Source: Hyphomicrobiales bacterium (GTDB lineage: Bacteria; Pseudomonadota; Alphaproteobacteria; Rhizobiales; Rhizobiaceae). Taken from it: DNA of 64,000 nucleotides. Below, piece after piece: positions 8,073 through 16,296 of this stretch. The notes under the pieces are model-generated. The model made no database searches and was not told the DNA's origin. It saw nothing but the letters and a program-made list of their open reading frames with translations. A program made the position numbers and the translations under genes. Positions within the stretch are counted from its first letter, which is position 1. Each line of letters starts with the position of its first letter. The stretch is taken from positions 1-64,000 of the forward strand of contig UBKJ01000001.1 of the NCBI GenBank assembly GCA_900465915.1, written 5' to 3'.

Positions 8073-9455
8073 ATGAAGACCTGGCGACCCGAACTCGACG
8101 GCGGCGGCCCGCTCTATATGGCGCTGGTCGACGCGATCGAGAAGGATCTGCGCGCCGGGCGGCTTTCGGCCGGCGACAGGTTGCCGCCGCATCGCGAACT
8201 GGCGAAGCGGCTCGACATCAACGTCACCACCGTCGCGCGCGGCTATGTGGAGGCGCAGAAGCGCGGCCTGGTGGAATCCCATGTCGGACGCGGCACCTTT
8301 CTTGCGAATGGCGCGCGCCCGCATGCGCCCGCCATAGCCACCCGCGCCGACGCCGCCGACCCGTCCATGAACATGCCGCCCGAGCCCGACGATCCCGCCC
8401 TGCTCGCCCGCATGCGCGCGGGATTTTCGGCGCTCGCCGACGACATCGTCCCCCTCATGCGTTACCAGACCTTCGGCGGGACGGCGGCGGACAAGGACGC
8501 CGCCGCGCTCTGGCTCGCCCGCCGGGGCCTGACGCCGCCGCGCGACCGCGTCTTCGTCACGCCGGGCGCGCATCCGTCGCTGCTGGCGATCTTCAGTACG
8601 CTGACCCGGCCCGGCGACGTGGTCTTAGCCGAAAACGTCACCTATCCCGGCATGCGGGCGATCGCGGCGCAGCTTCGCCTGCGGCTGGTCGGGCTGGAGA
8701 TGGACGACCAGGGCGCGCTGCCCGACGCCTTCGCCAAGGCCTGCGAAACCGAGAAGCCGCGCGCCATCTACCTCAATCCGACCCTTCACAACCCGCTGAC
8801 GCTGACCATGCCCGAGGCGCGGCGCAGGGCAATCGCCGCCACCGCGCGCCGCCATAACGTGCCGATCGTCGAGGACGACGCCTATGGCTTCATCCCGGAA
8901 CGCGCGCCGACGCCGCTCGCCGCCATGGCGCCGGAGCTGACCTGGCATGTCGCCGGCCTCGCCAAATGCCTCGGCGCCGGGCTGCGCCTCGCCTATGTGG
9001 CGGCGCCCGACGACGGCCGCGCCGTCTGGTCCTTCGCCGCCGCCATGCGGGCGGGCAACCTGATGGCCTCGCCGCTGACGGCGGCGCTCGCCACGCGCTG
9101 GATCGGGGACGGCGTCGCCGACGAGATCCTGCGCTTCATCCGCGCCGAAACCGAAGCTCGCCAGACGCTCGTCGCGAGGCTGCTGCCCAGGGTGGATTAC
9201 CGCGCCGACCGGCTCAGCTTCAACATCTGGTTGCCGCTGCCGAACGGCTGGACGCGCTCGGCCTTCATCGCCCATATGCAGGCCTCCGGCCTCGGCCTAT
9301 TGGCCGGCGACGCCTTCGCCGTCTCCGGCCCAGCGCCCGAAGCGGCGCGCGTCAGCATCTGCGGCCCTCTTTCCCGCTCGCGCCTTCAGGCCGCGCTCGA
9401 ATTCATGGCGCATACGCTGGAAACACCGCCGGAAATGGTCGGGTCCTTCTACTGA
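8073..9455 (+). CDS. MocR-family regulator (GntR winged helix fused to aminotransferase domain)
   Basis: Transcription factor with an N-terminal GntR winged-helix domain (about residues 10-75, including GDRLPPHRELAKRLDINVTTVARGY) and a class I aminotransferase-like domain (about 100-450) that binds pyridoxal phosphate. The Schiff-base lysine is probably the one in AGLAKCLGAGLRLAY. Length is 460 aa, normal for the family. The start at 8073 is preferred because GGAG lies 9 nt upstream; an ATG five codons earlier lacks a binding site. MocR proteins usually control a neighbouring gene, but none here is an obvious PLP or amino-acid enzyme, so the target is open. Confidence 0.88.
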   Translation: MKTWRPELDGGGPLYMALVDAIEKDLRAGRLSAGDRLPPHRELAKRLDINVTTVARGYVEAQKRGLVESHVGRGTFLANGARPHAPAIATRADAADPSMNMPPEPDDPALLARMRAGFSALADDIVPLMRYQTFGGTAADKDAAALWLARRGLTPPRDRVFVTPGAHPSLLAIFSTLTRPGDVVLAENVTYPGMRAIAAQLRLRLVGLEMDDQGALPDAFAKACETEKPRAIYLNPTLHNPLTLTMPEARRRAIAATARRHNVPIVEDDAYGFIPERAPTPLAAMAPELTWHVAGLAKCLGAGLRLAYVAAPDDGRAVWSFAAAMRAGNLMASPLTAALATRWIGDGVADEILRFIRAETEARQTLVARLLPRVDYRADRLSFNIWLPLPNGWTRSAFIAHMQASGLGLLAGDAFAVSGPAPEAARVSICGPLSRSRLQAALEFMAHTLETPPEMVGSFY

Positions 9456-9544
9456 CCGGCCTGCGTCAGTATGCCGGGTCGACATATTGACATCCATTAA
9501 CCATATAGCAATGATCGGATTGAGTGGTTTGAAAGTCGTCCATC

Positions 9545-9931
9545 ATGAATGAGACATATCCACCCCTGCCGCCGTCGAAAACGGGCCTGCGGGGCCGCTG
9601 CCCGCGCTGCGGCCAGGGCCATCTGTTCAAGGGTTTTTTGAAACTCGCGCCGCGATGCGAGGCCTGCGGGCTGGATTATTCCTTCGCCGACCCGGCCGAC
9701 GGCCCGGCCTTCTTCATCATGTGCTTCGCCTGCATCCCCAGCGTCCTCCTCGCCTTGTGGCTGGAGGTGGCCTATAACGCCTCGCTGTGGACGCAGCTTT
9801 TCGTGACCGGGCCCTTCATGCTGCTGACCTGCATACCGCCGCTCCGCCCGCTCAAGGGCTGGATGGTCGCGAGCCAGTATTTCTACAAGGCCGAAGAGGG
9901 CAAGCTGGCGCGCACCGTCAAGGACGACTGA
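9545..9931 (+). CDS. DUF983 family small membrane protein
   Basis: 128-aa protein with an N-terminal zinc-ribbon-like pair of CxxC motifs (CPRCG and CEAC, about residues 19-42) and two hydrophobic membrane segments (about 58-78 and 85-100). The layout LRGRCPRCGQGHLFKGFL followed by FADPADGPAFF is the DUF983 signature, common in alphaproteobacteria. Function is unknown. It follows the MocR gene by about 90 nt on the same strand and is convergent with the peptidase gene. Confidence 0.85.
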   Translation: MNETYPPLPPSKTGLRGRCPRCGQGHLFKGFLKLAPRCEACGLDYSFADPADGPAFFIMCFACIPSVLLALWLEVAYNASLWTQLFVTGPFMLLTCIPPLRPLKGWMVASQYFYKAEEGKLARTVKDD

Positions 9932-9956
9932 CGCCATTCCAGAATGAAGACGACGG

Positions 9957-9980
9957 CGGCCCGCCCTTTCAGGCGGGCCG
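9957..9980. terminator. Hairpin between convergent DUF983 and peptidase genes
   Basis: Arms CGGCCCGCC (9957-9965) and GGCGGGCCG (9972-9980) form a perfect 9-bp stem with a 6-nt loop in the 76-bp gap between convergent genes. There is no strong T-tract on either side, so termination is inferred from position and stem stability. Confidence 0.45.
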
Positions 9981-10007
9981 AGTCACAGGCGGAAAACCCG
10001 CCGATCC

Positions 10008-11147
10008 CTATCCCGCCATCGAGGCCGTATGCATGCTGTTGGAGCGCGAGCGCACCAGATCCAGCAGCCGGTCCGCATCGATAGCGCGGCAGATGGAGCC
10101 GTCGTTCGGCTTGAGGCAGGGCGTATCCTCGGCGGCCAGCATGGCGTTGACGATGGATTCGTCCACCGCGCGCACCGTGGCCATGTAGACCGGGTCCAGC
10201 CATTCGTCCGGGATGCATTCCATCGTGCGCCGGCTGGTCATCGCCTCGTCGCGCAGGATCGAATTGGCGGTGCTGAAGGCCAGGAAGATGTCGCCGGAAT
10301 TGTTGCCGCCCGGCGTGCCCGTCTTGCTGATGCCGATGGAGGCGCGCTGCGCGATTCGCTGCAACTGGTGCGGCAGCAGCGGAATGTCGGTCGCCACCAC
10401 CACGATGATCGAGCCCTGCTCGGCCTCGAGCAGGCGCTCGCCGCCCATCTCCCGGCCCACCGGCGCGCCCAGCACCGTCAGCCAGTCGCGCAGGCCGTGA
10501 TTGGCCTGCACCAGCACGCCGACGGTGAAATCTTCGCCGTCGAGCGTGACCACCTGCGACGCCGTGCCGGTGCCGCCTTTGAACTCATAGGCGATCATGC
10601 CGGTGCCGCCGCCGACATTGCCCTCGGCGATTTCGCCGTCCCTAGCGCTTTCGATCGCGGCCAGCACATGCTCCTCGCGAACATGCTGGCCGTTGATGTC
10701 GTTGAGCTTGCCGTCATAGGTCTCGGCCACCACCGGCAGCGCCCAGACATGCTTGTTGAGGAAATCCTCGGCGTAGTTGCGGATCATCCAGCGCGTCGCC
10801 GCCGCATGCGCCACGCCAACGCTGTGTGTGTTGGTGATGCAGACCGGCCCGTAGAAATGCCCCGCATGGTTGATCCAGTGCACGCCGGTCATCTCGCCAT
10901 TGCCGTTGAGCGCGTGGAAGCCGGCCCAGACCGGCCGCATCTCGCGCCCGTGGCCGCGCGGCAGGATGGCCGTCACGCCGGTGCGCACCGGGCCTTTTCC
11001 CACCACCAGCGGCCCGTCCCCCTCGACAAGCGTGGAATAACCGACCAGAACGCCCTGCACGTCGGTGATGGCGTTGTTCGGACCCGTGCGCCCCTCGAAG
11101 GGTAGGCCCAGCTCGCGTCCGCGTCTCTTGGCTTTTCCGGCTTTCAT
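10008..11147 (-). CDS. P1 (DmpA/BapA-type) aminopeptidase
   Basis: Ntn-hydrolase-fold aminopeptidase of family P1 (S58), 379 aa. Relatives include the L-aminopeptidase/D-esterase DmpA and beta-peptidyl aminopeptidase BapA, which release N-terminal residues from short peptides including D- or beta-amino acid peptides. Visible family features are NNAITDVQGVLVGYST at the start, the glycine-rich NVGGGTGM, and TPGGNNSGDIFLAFSTAN at about residues 273-291. In characterised members the precursor is cut in front of the Ser of the NSGD motif, making that Ser the nucleophile of the small subunit. No signal peptide is seen, so it is probably cytoplasmic. It is divergent from a peptide ABC importer across 119 bp, suggesting that it hydrolyses the imported peptides. 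Confidence 0.88.
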   Translation of the reverse strand: MKAGKAKRRGRELGLPFEGRTGPNNAITDVQGVLVGYSTLVEGDGPLVVGKGPVRTGVTAILPRGHGREMRPVWAGFHALNGNGEMTGVHWINHAGHFYGPVCITNTHSVGVAHAAATRWMIRNYAEDFLNKHVWALPVVAETYDGKLNDINGQHVREEHVLAAIESARDGEIAEGNVGGGTGMIAYEFKGGTGTASQVVTLDGEDFTVGVLVQANHGLRDWLTVLGAPVGREMGGERLLEAEQGSIIVVVATDIPLLPHQLQRIAQRASIGISKTGTPGGNNSGDIFLAFSTANSILRDEAMTSRRTMECIPDEWLDPVYMATVRAVDESIVNAMLAAEDTPCLKPNDGSICRAIDADRLLDLVRSRSNSMHTASMAG

Positions 11148-11266
11148 GTTCGTCCCCAGATGGCGTTTTGTTTGTTGTAAAAATAACTCGTATTGACTAG
11201 TGTGATGGTTCTATACCATATTGCAGAAAAATCCAGATCAAACTGGCTAACCAAAAGGGGAATTCA

Positions 11267-12775
11267 ATGCGAAACATAACCTCCTCCCTCGTCGGCGGCT
11301 TGATGATGCTGTCGCTGTCGGTGCTTTCGGCCGGCGCAGCGGACCTGATCCGCATCGGCTCGCCCTATTCCACCACCACGCTCGACCCGATCCGCTCGGC
11401 GGCGGCGGGCAATATCGAGGTGTTCGGGCAGCTCTACAGCCGCCTGCTGCGCCGCGGCCCGGACGGCAAGCTGGAGCCGTCGCTGGCCAGCGAATGGAAC
11501 ATTTCGGAGGACGGGCTGAAGGTCACCTTCCAGATCCGCGACGCCAAATTCTCCGACGGAACGCCGATCACCGCCGACGACGTAGCCTTCTCCATCACCC
11601 GCGCCATGTCGGACAAGAACTCGGCCTATACCGCGCCGCTGCAATCGCTCGAAAGCGTCGCCGCCGACGGCCCGCACACGGTCGTGGTAAAGCTCAAGCA
11701 CCGCTTCGCGCCGATCCTCGGCAATCTGGAAGTGTTCAACGCCGGCATCGTCTCCAAGGCCGACGTCGAGAAGCGCGGCGACAAGGCCTTCGCCGACAAG
11801 CCGGTCACTTCCGGCCCCTATGAAGTGACCGAGTGGAAGCCCAACGACCGCCTGATCATCGCGCCCAATCCCAATTACTGGCGCAAGGGCTATCCGAAGA
11901 ACGACGGCGCCGAGCTGATCGAGGTCGCCAACCAGAACACCCGCGTCTCCATGCTGATGTCGGGCGAGCTGGACGCTATGCGCGAAGTCCCGTGGTCGCA
12001 GGTGGCGAGCCTCGAATCGCGCGACAACGTCAAGGTGGCGCTGGAGCCGTCGACCGTCATCTTCATGACGCTGCTCAACGAGGCCAAGCCGCCCTTCGAC
12101 GACATCAAGGCGCGCCAGGCCGCGGCCCATGCGCTCAATGTCGAGGCCATCGCCAAGGCGATGACCGCCGGTCACGCCAAACCTGCCAACACGACGCTGC
12201 CCAACGCACTCGAATATTACGCCCCCGACCTCAAGGGCGTCAGCTACGATCCGGCGCTGGCCAAGAAGCTTTTGCAGGAAAGCAGCTACAAGGGCGAGGA
12301 GCTGACGCTGCTCATCTCCTCCGTCACCGATTCCGACAAGCTCGCCACGCTGATCCAGGCGCAATGGGCGGCCATCGGCATCAAGACCAAGATCGTCAAG
12401 GTCGACCGCGGCGTGTGGTGGACCATGGTGCCGAAGGGCGAATACAACGCCTCGCCCAACTGGTGGTACAATGAGACCACCGATCCCGACCTGGCCGTGC
12501 GCTGGGCGGTGTGCGGAACCTGCGGCAACAAAAGCGTCTATACCGGCTACAACAATCCTGAAGTCAACGACCTGACCGAGAAAGCCGCGCAGGAGATGGA
12601 CGCGGAGAAGCGCAAAGAGCTTTACCGCAAGATCCAGGAGATCTCGACTGAGCAGGTCTCCCAGATTCCGCTCTATTACCCGCCCTACGCCAACGCCTTC
12701 AGCAAGAAGATCTCCGGCCTCAGCCTCAGCCCGATGCTGCAATGGTCGCTGGAGGACGCGACCAAGGCGAAATGA
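11267..12775 (+). CDS. Peptide ABC transporter substrate-binding protein (family 5)
   Basis: Periplasmic binding protein of the DppA/OppA class, 502 aa. A Sec signal peptide (about residues 1-24, cleaved near SAGAA) precedes the mature domain, with LRRGPDGKLEPSLASEWNISEDGLKVTFQIRDAKFSDGTPITADDVAFS typical of SBP_bac_5 proteins; this is described by its parts GPDGKLEPSLA and FSDGTPITADDV. AAAGGGGAA just upstream gives a good ribosome binding site. The 5-prime region is AT-richer than its surroundings and has a TTGACT at 11193-11198 that could be a -35 element, though no convincing -10 partner is spaced correctly. It heads the operon with two permeases and a fused ATPase. Peptide specificity is inferred from the divergent aminopeptidase. 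Confidence 0.9.
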   Translation: MRNITSSLVGGLMMLSLSVLSAGAADLIRIGSPYSTTTLDPIRSAAAGNIEVFGQLYSRLLRRGPDGKLEPSLASEWNISEDGLKVTFQIRDAKFSDGTPITADDVAFSITRAMSDKNSAYTAPLQSLESVAADGPHTVVVKLKHRFAPILGNLEVFNAGIVSKADVEKRGDKAFADKPVTSGPYEVTEWKPNDRLIIAPNPNYWRKGYPKNDGAELIEVANQNTRVSMLMSGELDAMREVPWSQVASLESRDNVKVALEPSTVIFMTLLNEAKPPFDDIKARQAAAHALNVEAIAKAMTAGHAKPANTTLPNALEYYAPDLKGVSYDPALAKKLLQESSYKGEELTLLISSVTDSDKLATLIQAQWAAIGIKTKIVKVDRGVWWTMVPKGEYNASPNWWYNETTDPDLAVRWAVCGTCGNKSVYTGYNNPEVNDLTEKAAQEMDAEKRKELYRKIQEISTEQVSQIPLYYPPYANAFSKKISGLSLSPMLQWSLEDATKAK

Positions 12776-12782
12776 CGACGCG

Positions 12783-12840
12783 GCGGCGGAAGGCTCCCTT
12801 CCGCCGCTTCCTCGCATGGGACGGCCGCTTCCGGCCGTCC
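12783..12840 (+). terminator. Two tandem hairpins between binding-protein and permease genes
   Basis: The first stem pairs 12783-12793 with 12797-12807 (11 bp, loop CTC). The second pairs GGACGGCCG (12819-12827) with CGGCCGTCC (12832-12840). No T-tract follows. Such hairpins after a binding-protein gene often stabilise its mRNA or attenuate readthrough, giving more binding protein than permease; that role is inferred here. Confidence 0.5.
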
Positions 12841-12878
12841 GCCGCGCAAGCCGCCCATGACCAACCGGAGGCCCCGCA

Positions 12879-13817
12879 GTGGCATTCGTGACCGCCATCG
12901 GACGACGATTCGTCTCCATCATTCCCGTGCTGTTCGGCATCAGCGTCGTCAGCTTCCTGCTTGTCCATCTCGCGCCCGGCGATCCCGTCCGGCTGCTCCT
13001 GGGCGACCGCGCCACCGACGAGGCCGTGCAGGCGATGCGCGAGCGGCTCGGCCTCAATGACGGCCTGCTGCAGCAATATCTGGCCTATATGGGCAATATC
13101 CTGCATGGCGACCTCGGCTATTCGCTGCGCTTCCAGAAGCCGGTGGCCGAGCTCATCCTGCAGTTCCTGCCGCCGACCCTGTTCCTCATCGCCTATGTCA
13201 TGGTCATCAGCGTGCCGCTGACGGTCCTGCTTTCGGTGATAGCCGCGCGCCACCGCAACCGCTGGCCCGACCAGCTGATCCGCTCCATCGCCGTGATCGG
13301 CATGGCCTTTCCGGTGTTCTGGCTGGCCCTGATGCTGTCGCGGCTGTTCGGCGTGGAATTGCAATGGTTTCCGGTCAGCGGCTACGGCGAAGGGTTTACC
13401 GGCCATCTGCGCCACCTGTTCCTGCCGGCGGTCAGCACCTCGGTCTGGCTGGTCCCGCTGCTCCTACGCAACCTGCGCGCCACGCTGATCAAGGAGATGG
13501 ACGCCGATTACGTGACGGCCGGCCGCTCCAAGGGCCTCAGCGAGAACGGCCTCTTCATCCACCACATCCTGATGAATTCGCTGCTGCCGACGCTGAACCT
13601 GCTCGGCGTGATGCTCGCCTTCCTCATCGGCAGCTCAGTGGTGGTGGAGATCGTCTACGCCGTGCCGGGCATCGGCACGCTGATGGTCAATTCGGTCCTG
13701 GGGCGGGATTTCTACGTCATCCAGGGCCTCACGCTGGTCTACGCCATCTTCACCGTGCTGGTGACGCTCGCCGTCGACCTGCTGTCGTCCCTCATCGACC
13801 CAAGGGTGAAGCTATGA
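12879..13817 (+). CDS. Peptide ABC transporter permease, DppB type
   Basis: Inner-membrane permease of 312 aa with six predicted membrane segments and the N-terminal DppB pattern (RRFVSIIPVLFGISVVSFLL, then LAPGDPV). The cytoplasmic coupling loop is seen at DADYVTAGRSKGLSENGLFIHH and its end at EIVYAVPGIGTLMVNS. It begins with GTG; GGAG lies about 9 nt upstream. It overlaps the next permease by ATGA, indicating translational coupling. Confidence 0.92.
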   Translation: MAFVTAIGRRFVSIIPVLFGISVVSFLLVHLAPGDPVRLLLGDRATDEAVQAMRERLGLNDGLLQQYLAYMGNILHGDLGYSLRFQKPVAELILQFLPPTLFLIAYVMVISVPLTVLLSVIAARHRNRWPDQLIRSIAVIGMAFPVFWLALMLSRLFGVELQWFPVSGYGEGFTGHLRHLFLPAVSTSVWLVPLLLRNLRATLIKEMDADYVTAGRSKGLSENGLFIHHILMNSLLPTLNLLGVMLAFLIGSSVVVEIVYAVPGIGTLMVNSVLGRDFYVIQGLTLVYAIFTVLVTLAVDLLSSLIDPRVKL

Positions 13818-14644
13818 CGACCTCGACCCTGTCCTCGCTGGCGCTGCGCAAGGGCGCGATGGAGTTCGCCGTCGGCCTCGCCATCCTCGTCTGCTTCGCG
13901 GCGCTGGCCGCGGGCGCCGATTTCTGGACCCATTTCGATCCCAACGAGATCGACTTCGACAACCTCCTCTCCGCGCCCTCGGCGCTGCACTGGTTCGGCA
14001 CCGACCATCTGGGCCGCGACGTCTTCGCCCGCACCATCCACGCCGCCCGCATCGACCTGTGGATGGGCGTCGCCGGCGTCCTGCCGCCGCTCGTCATCGG
14101 CACGCTGGCGGGGCTGGCGGCCGGCTATTTCGGCGGCTTGGTCGACGCCGTGCTGATGCGCCTCATCGACGTGACGGTGGCCTTTCCCTTCTTCGTGCTG
14201 GTCATCGCCATCGTCGGCGTCATGGGGCCGGGCCTCACCAATTACTTCATCGCGCTGGCGCTGGTGGGCTGGGTGTCCTATGCGCGGCTGGTCCGGGCCG
14301 AGGTCAACGTCATCCGCGACAAGGATTATATCCACGCCGCCAAGGCGCTCGGCTACGGAAACCTGGTCACCATCTTCCGCCACATCTTCCCCAGCGCCGT
14401 GCCGGTGGTCATCATCTACGGCACCACCGACATCGTCATGGTGGTGCTGGCGGGCGCGAGCCTCGGTTTCCTCGGCCTCGGCGTGCAGCCGCCGACGCCC
14501 GAATGGGGCGCGATGATCGCCGAGGGCCAGCCCTATGTCGTCGAAGCCTGGTGGATCTGCCTGTTCCCCGGCCTCGCCGCCATCCTGATGGGCTTCGGCT
14601 TCATACTGGTCAGCGACGGGCTTGCGAGGATGTCGAACCAATGA
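13814..14644 (+). CDS. Peptide ABC transporter permease, DppC type
   Basis: Second inner-membrane permease, 276 aa. The motif HWFGTDHLGRDVFARTIHAAR (seen at about residues 56-76) is diagnostic for DppC/OppC permeases, and VRDKDYIHAAKALG-like sequence in IRDKDYIHAAKALGYG is the ATPase-contact loop. The ATG at 13814 overlaps the stop of the upstream permease by ATGA, and its own stop overlaps the ATPase start in the same way. A much longer upstream extension of this frame is only the shadow of dppB. Confidence 0.92.
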   Translation: MTTSTLSSLALRKGAMEFAVGLAILVCFAALAAGADFWTHFDPNEIDFDNLLSAPSALHWFGTDHLGRDVFARTIHAARIDLWMGVAGVLPPLVIGTLAGLAAGYFGGLVDAVLMRLIDVTVAFPFFVLVIAIVGVMGPGLTNYFIALALVGWVSYARLVRAEVNVIRDKDYIHAAKALGYGNLVTIFRHIFPSAVPVVIIYGTTDIVMVVLAGASLGFLGLGVQPPTPEWGAMIAEGQPYVVEAWWICLFPGLAAILMGFGFILVSDGLARMSNQ

Positions 14645-16266
14645 GCACGCAACCTTCCGCCGCGCCGCTTCTCGATATACGCAACCTCACCGTGGCGCTC
14701 GCCGGCGTCCCCATCGTCAAGGGCGTGTCCTTCCAGGTCGGCGAAGGCGAGATCGTCGGTATCGTCGGCGAAAGCGGCTCCGGCAAGTCCGTCACCTGCC
14801 GCGCGCTTCTGGGCCTCCTGCCCGATTACGCCCATGTTACAGGCGACGTCGGCTTCGCCGGCCGCGACCTCCTCGCCATGGACGCGGCCGAGCTGCGCTC
14901 GGTGCGCGGCCGCGACCTGTCGATGATCTTCCAGAACCCGTCCTCCCATCTCGACCCGCTCAAGACCATCGGCCACCACATCGCCGAGCCGCTGCGCCTG
15001 CACGAGCGGATGCGCAAGACCGACGCCCTGCGCGAGGCGGTGCGCATTCTCGGATCGGTGGAGATCAACGAGCCGGAGAAACGCGTGCGCGCCTATCCGC
15101 ACGAGCTTTCAGGCGGCATGAAGCAGCGCGCCATGATCGGCGGCGCCATCGCCTGCACGCCGCGCCTGCTTCTCGCCGACGAGCCGACCACCGCGCTCGA
15201 CGTGACGGTGCAGGCGCGCATCCTCGACGTGCTGCGCGACCTCAACCGCAAGCTCAATCTCGGCGTCATCCTGGTCTCGCACGACCTCGCCGTGGTGGCG
15301 CAGATGTGCCACCGCGTCGTCGTCATGCGCCAGGGCGAGATCGTCGAGCAGGGGCCGACGCGCGACATCCTGTTCAATCCCCAGCACGAATATACCCGCC
15401 TGCTGCTCGGCTCGCAGCCGAGCCGCATCGCCCTGCCCGCGCGCGAAGCCGCTCCGGCGGAGCCCCGCGAGGCGATCTTCTCCATCGAGAATCTCGGCGT
15501 CACCTATCGCGCCGGCGGGCTGATGAGCCGCGACCGCACCGTGCACGCGCTGCGCGAGGTCAATCTGGAGATCCGGCGCGGCGAATGTTTCGGCGTCGTC
15601 GGCGAAAGCGGCTCCGGCAAGAGCACCATGGCCAAGGCGCTGGTCAAGCTGGCGCCGCCCTCGGAAGGCCGCATCGTCTTCCGCGGCGAGGACGTGACGG
15701 CGCTCAAAGGCGCGCCGCTGACCGCCTATCGCCGCGCGGTGCAGATCGCCTTCCAGAACCCGTTCGATTCGCTCAACCCGGCCATGCGCGTCGTTGACAG
15801 CATCGCCGAGCCGCTGGTGCGCCACCGCCTCGCCAACTGGCGCGAGGCGCGAAAAAAAGCGCTCGACATGATGCGGCAGGTGGAGCTTCCGGCCGAATTC
15901 GCCGGACGCAGGCCGCGCCAGCTTTCCGGCGGCCAGTGCCAGCGCGTCGGCATCGCCCGCGCGCTGATCCTGGAGCCGCAGGTGCTGATCGCCGACGAGA
16001 TCACCTCCGCGCTCGACGTCACCATCCAGGCGCAGATCATCCGGCTTCTGGCGCGGCTGCGCGAGGAGCGCGACCTCACCATCGTCTATATTTCCCACGA
16101 CCTTGATGTGGTGCGCAAATTATGTGATCGCATAGCGGTGTTCCGCTCTTCGCGCCTCGTGGAGACGGGGGACACGCAATCGGTGCTCGACCGGCCGCAA
16201 AGCGACTACACGGCCCTGTTGCGGAATTCGGTTCCGCGCATGGAGGCCGCCGCGCCCTCCGGTTGA
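14641..16266 (+). CDS. Peptide ABC transporter ATPase, fused DppD-DppF type
   Basis: Single polypeptide of 541 aa carrying both ATPase units of the transporter, as in YejF or GsiA. Unit 1 has Walker A GESGSGKS (about residue 40), signature LSGGMKQR and Walker B LLLADEPTTALD. Unit 2 has Walker A GESGSGKS (about residue 322), signature LSGGQCQR and Walker B VLIADEITSALD. In unit 2 the usual DEPTSALD reads DEITSALD, a conservative change that keeps the catalytic Glu. The start overlaps the dppC stop by ATGA. Together with the three preceding genes this gives a complete importer. Confidence 0.93.
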   Translation: MSTQPSAAPLLDIRNLTVALAGVPIVKGVSFQVGEGEIVGIVGESGSGKSVTCRALLGLLPDYAHVTGDVGFAGRDLLAMDAAELRSVRGRDLSMIFQNPSSHLDPLKTIGHHIAEPLRLHERMRKTDALREAVRILGSVEINEPEKRVRAYPHELSGGMKQRAMIGGAIACTPRLLLADEPTTALDVTVQARILDVLRDLNRKLNLGVILVSHDLAVVAQMCHRVVVMRQGEIVEQGPTRDILFNPQHEYTRLLLGSQPSRIALPAREAAPAEPREAIFSIENLGVTYRAGGLMSRDRTVHALREVNLEIRRGECFGVVGESGSGKSTMAKALVKLAPPSEGRIVFRGEDVTALKGAPLTAYRRAVQIAFQNPFDSLNPAMRVVDSIAEPLVRHRLANWREARKKALDMMRQVELPAEFAGRRPRQLSGGQCQRVGIARALILEPQVLIADEITSALDVTIQAQIIRLLARLREERDLTIVYISHDLDVVRKLCDRIAVFRSSRLVETGDTQSVLDRPQSDYTALLRNSVPRMEAAAPSG

Positions 16267-16296
16267 CGCCATCGCAACGGATGGGGAGGAGCGGCC

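Noticed and set aside
11193-11222. Possible sigma-70 promoter before the peptide-binding protein
   Set aside because: TTGACT is a good -35, but no -10 hexamer lies at the right spacing, so it was not listed as a feature.
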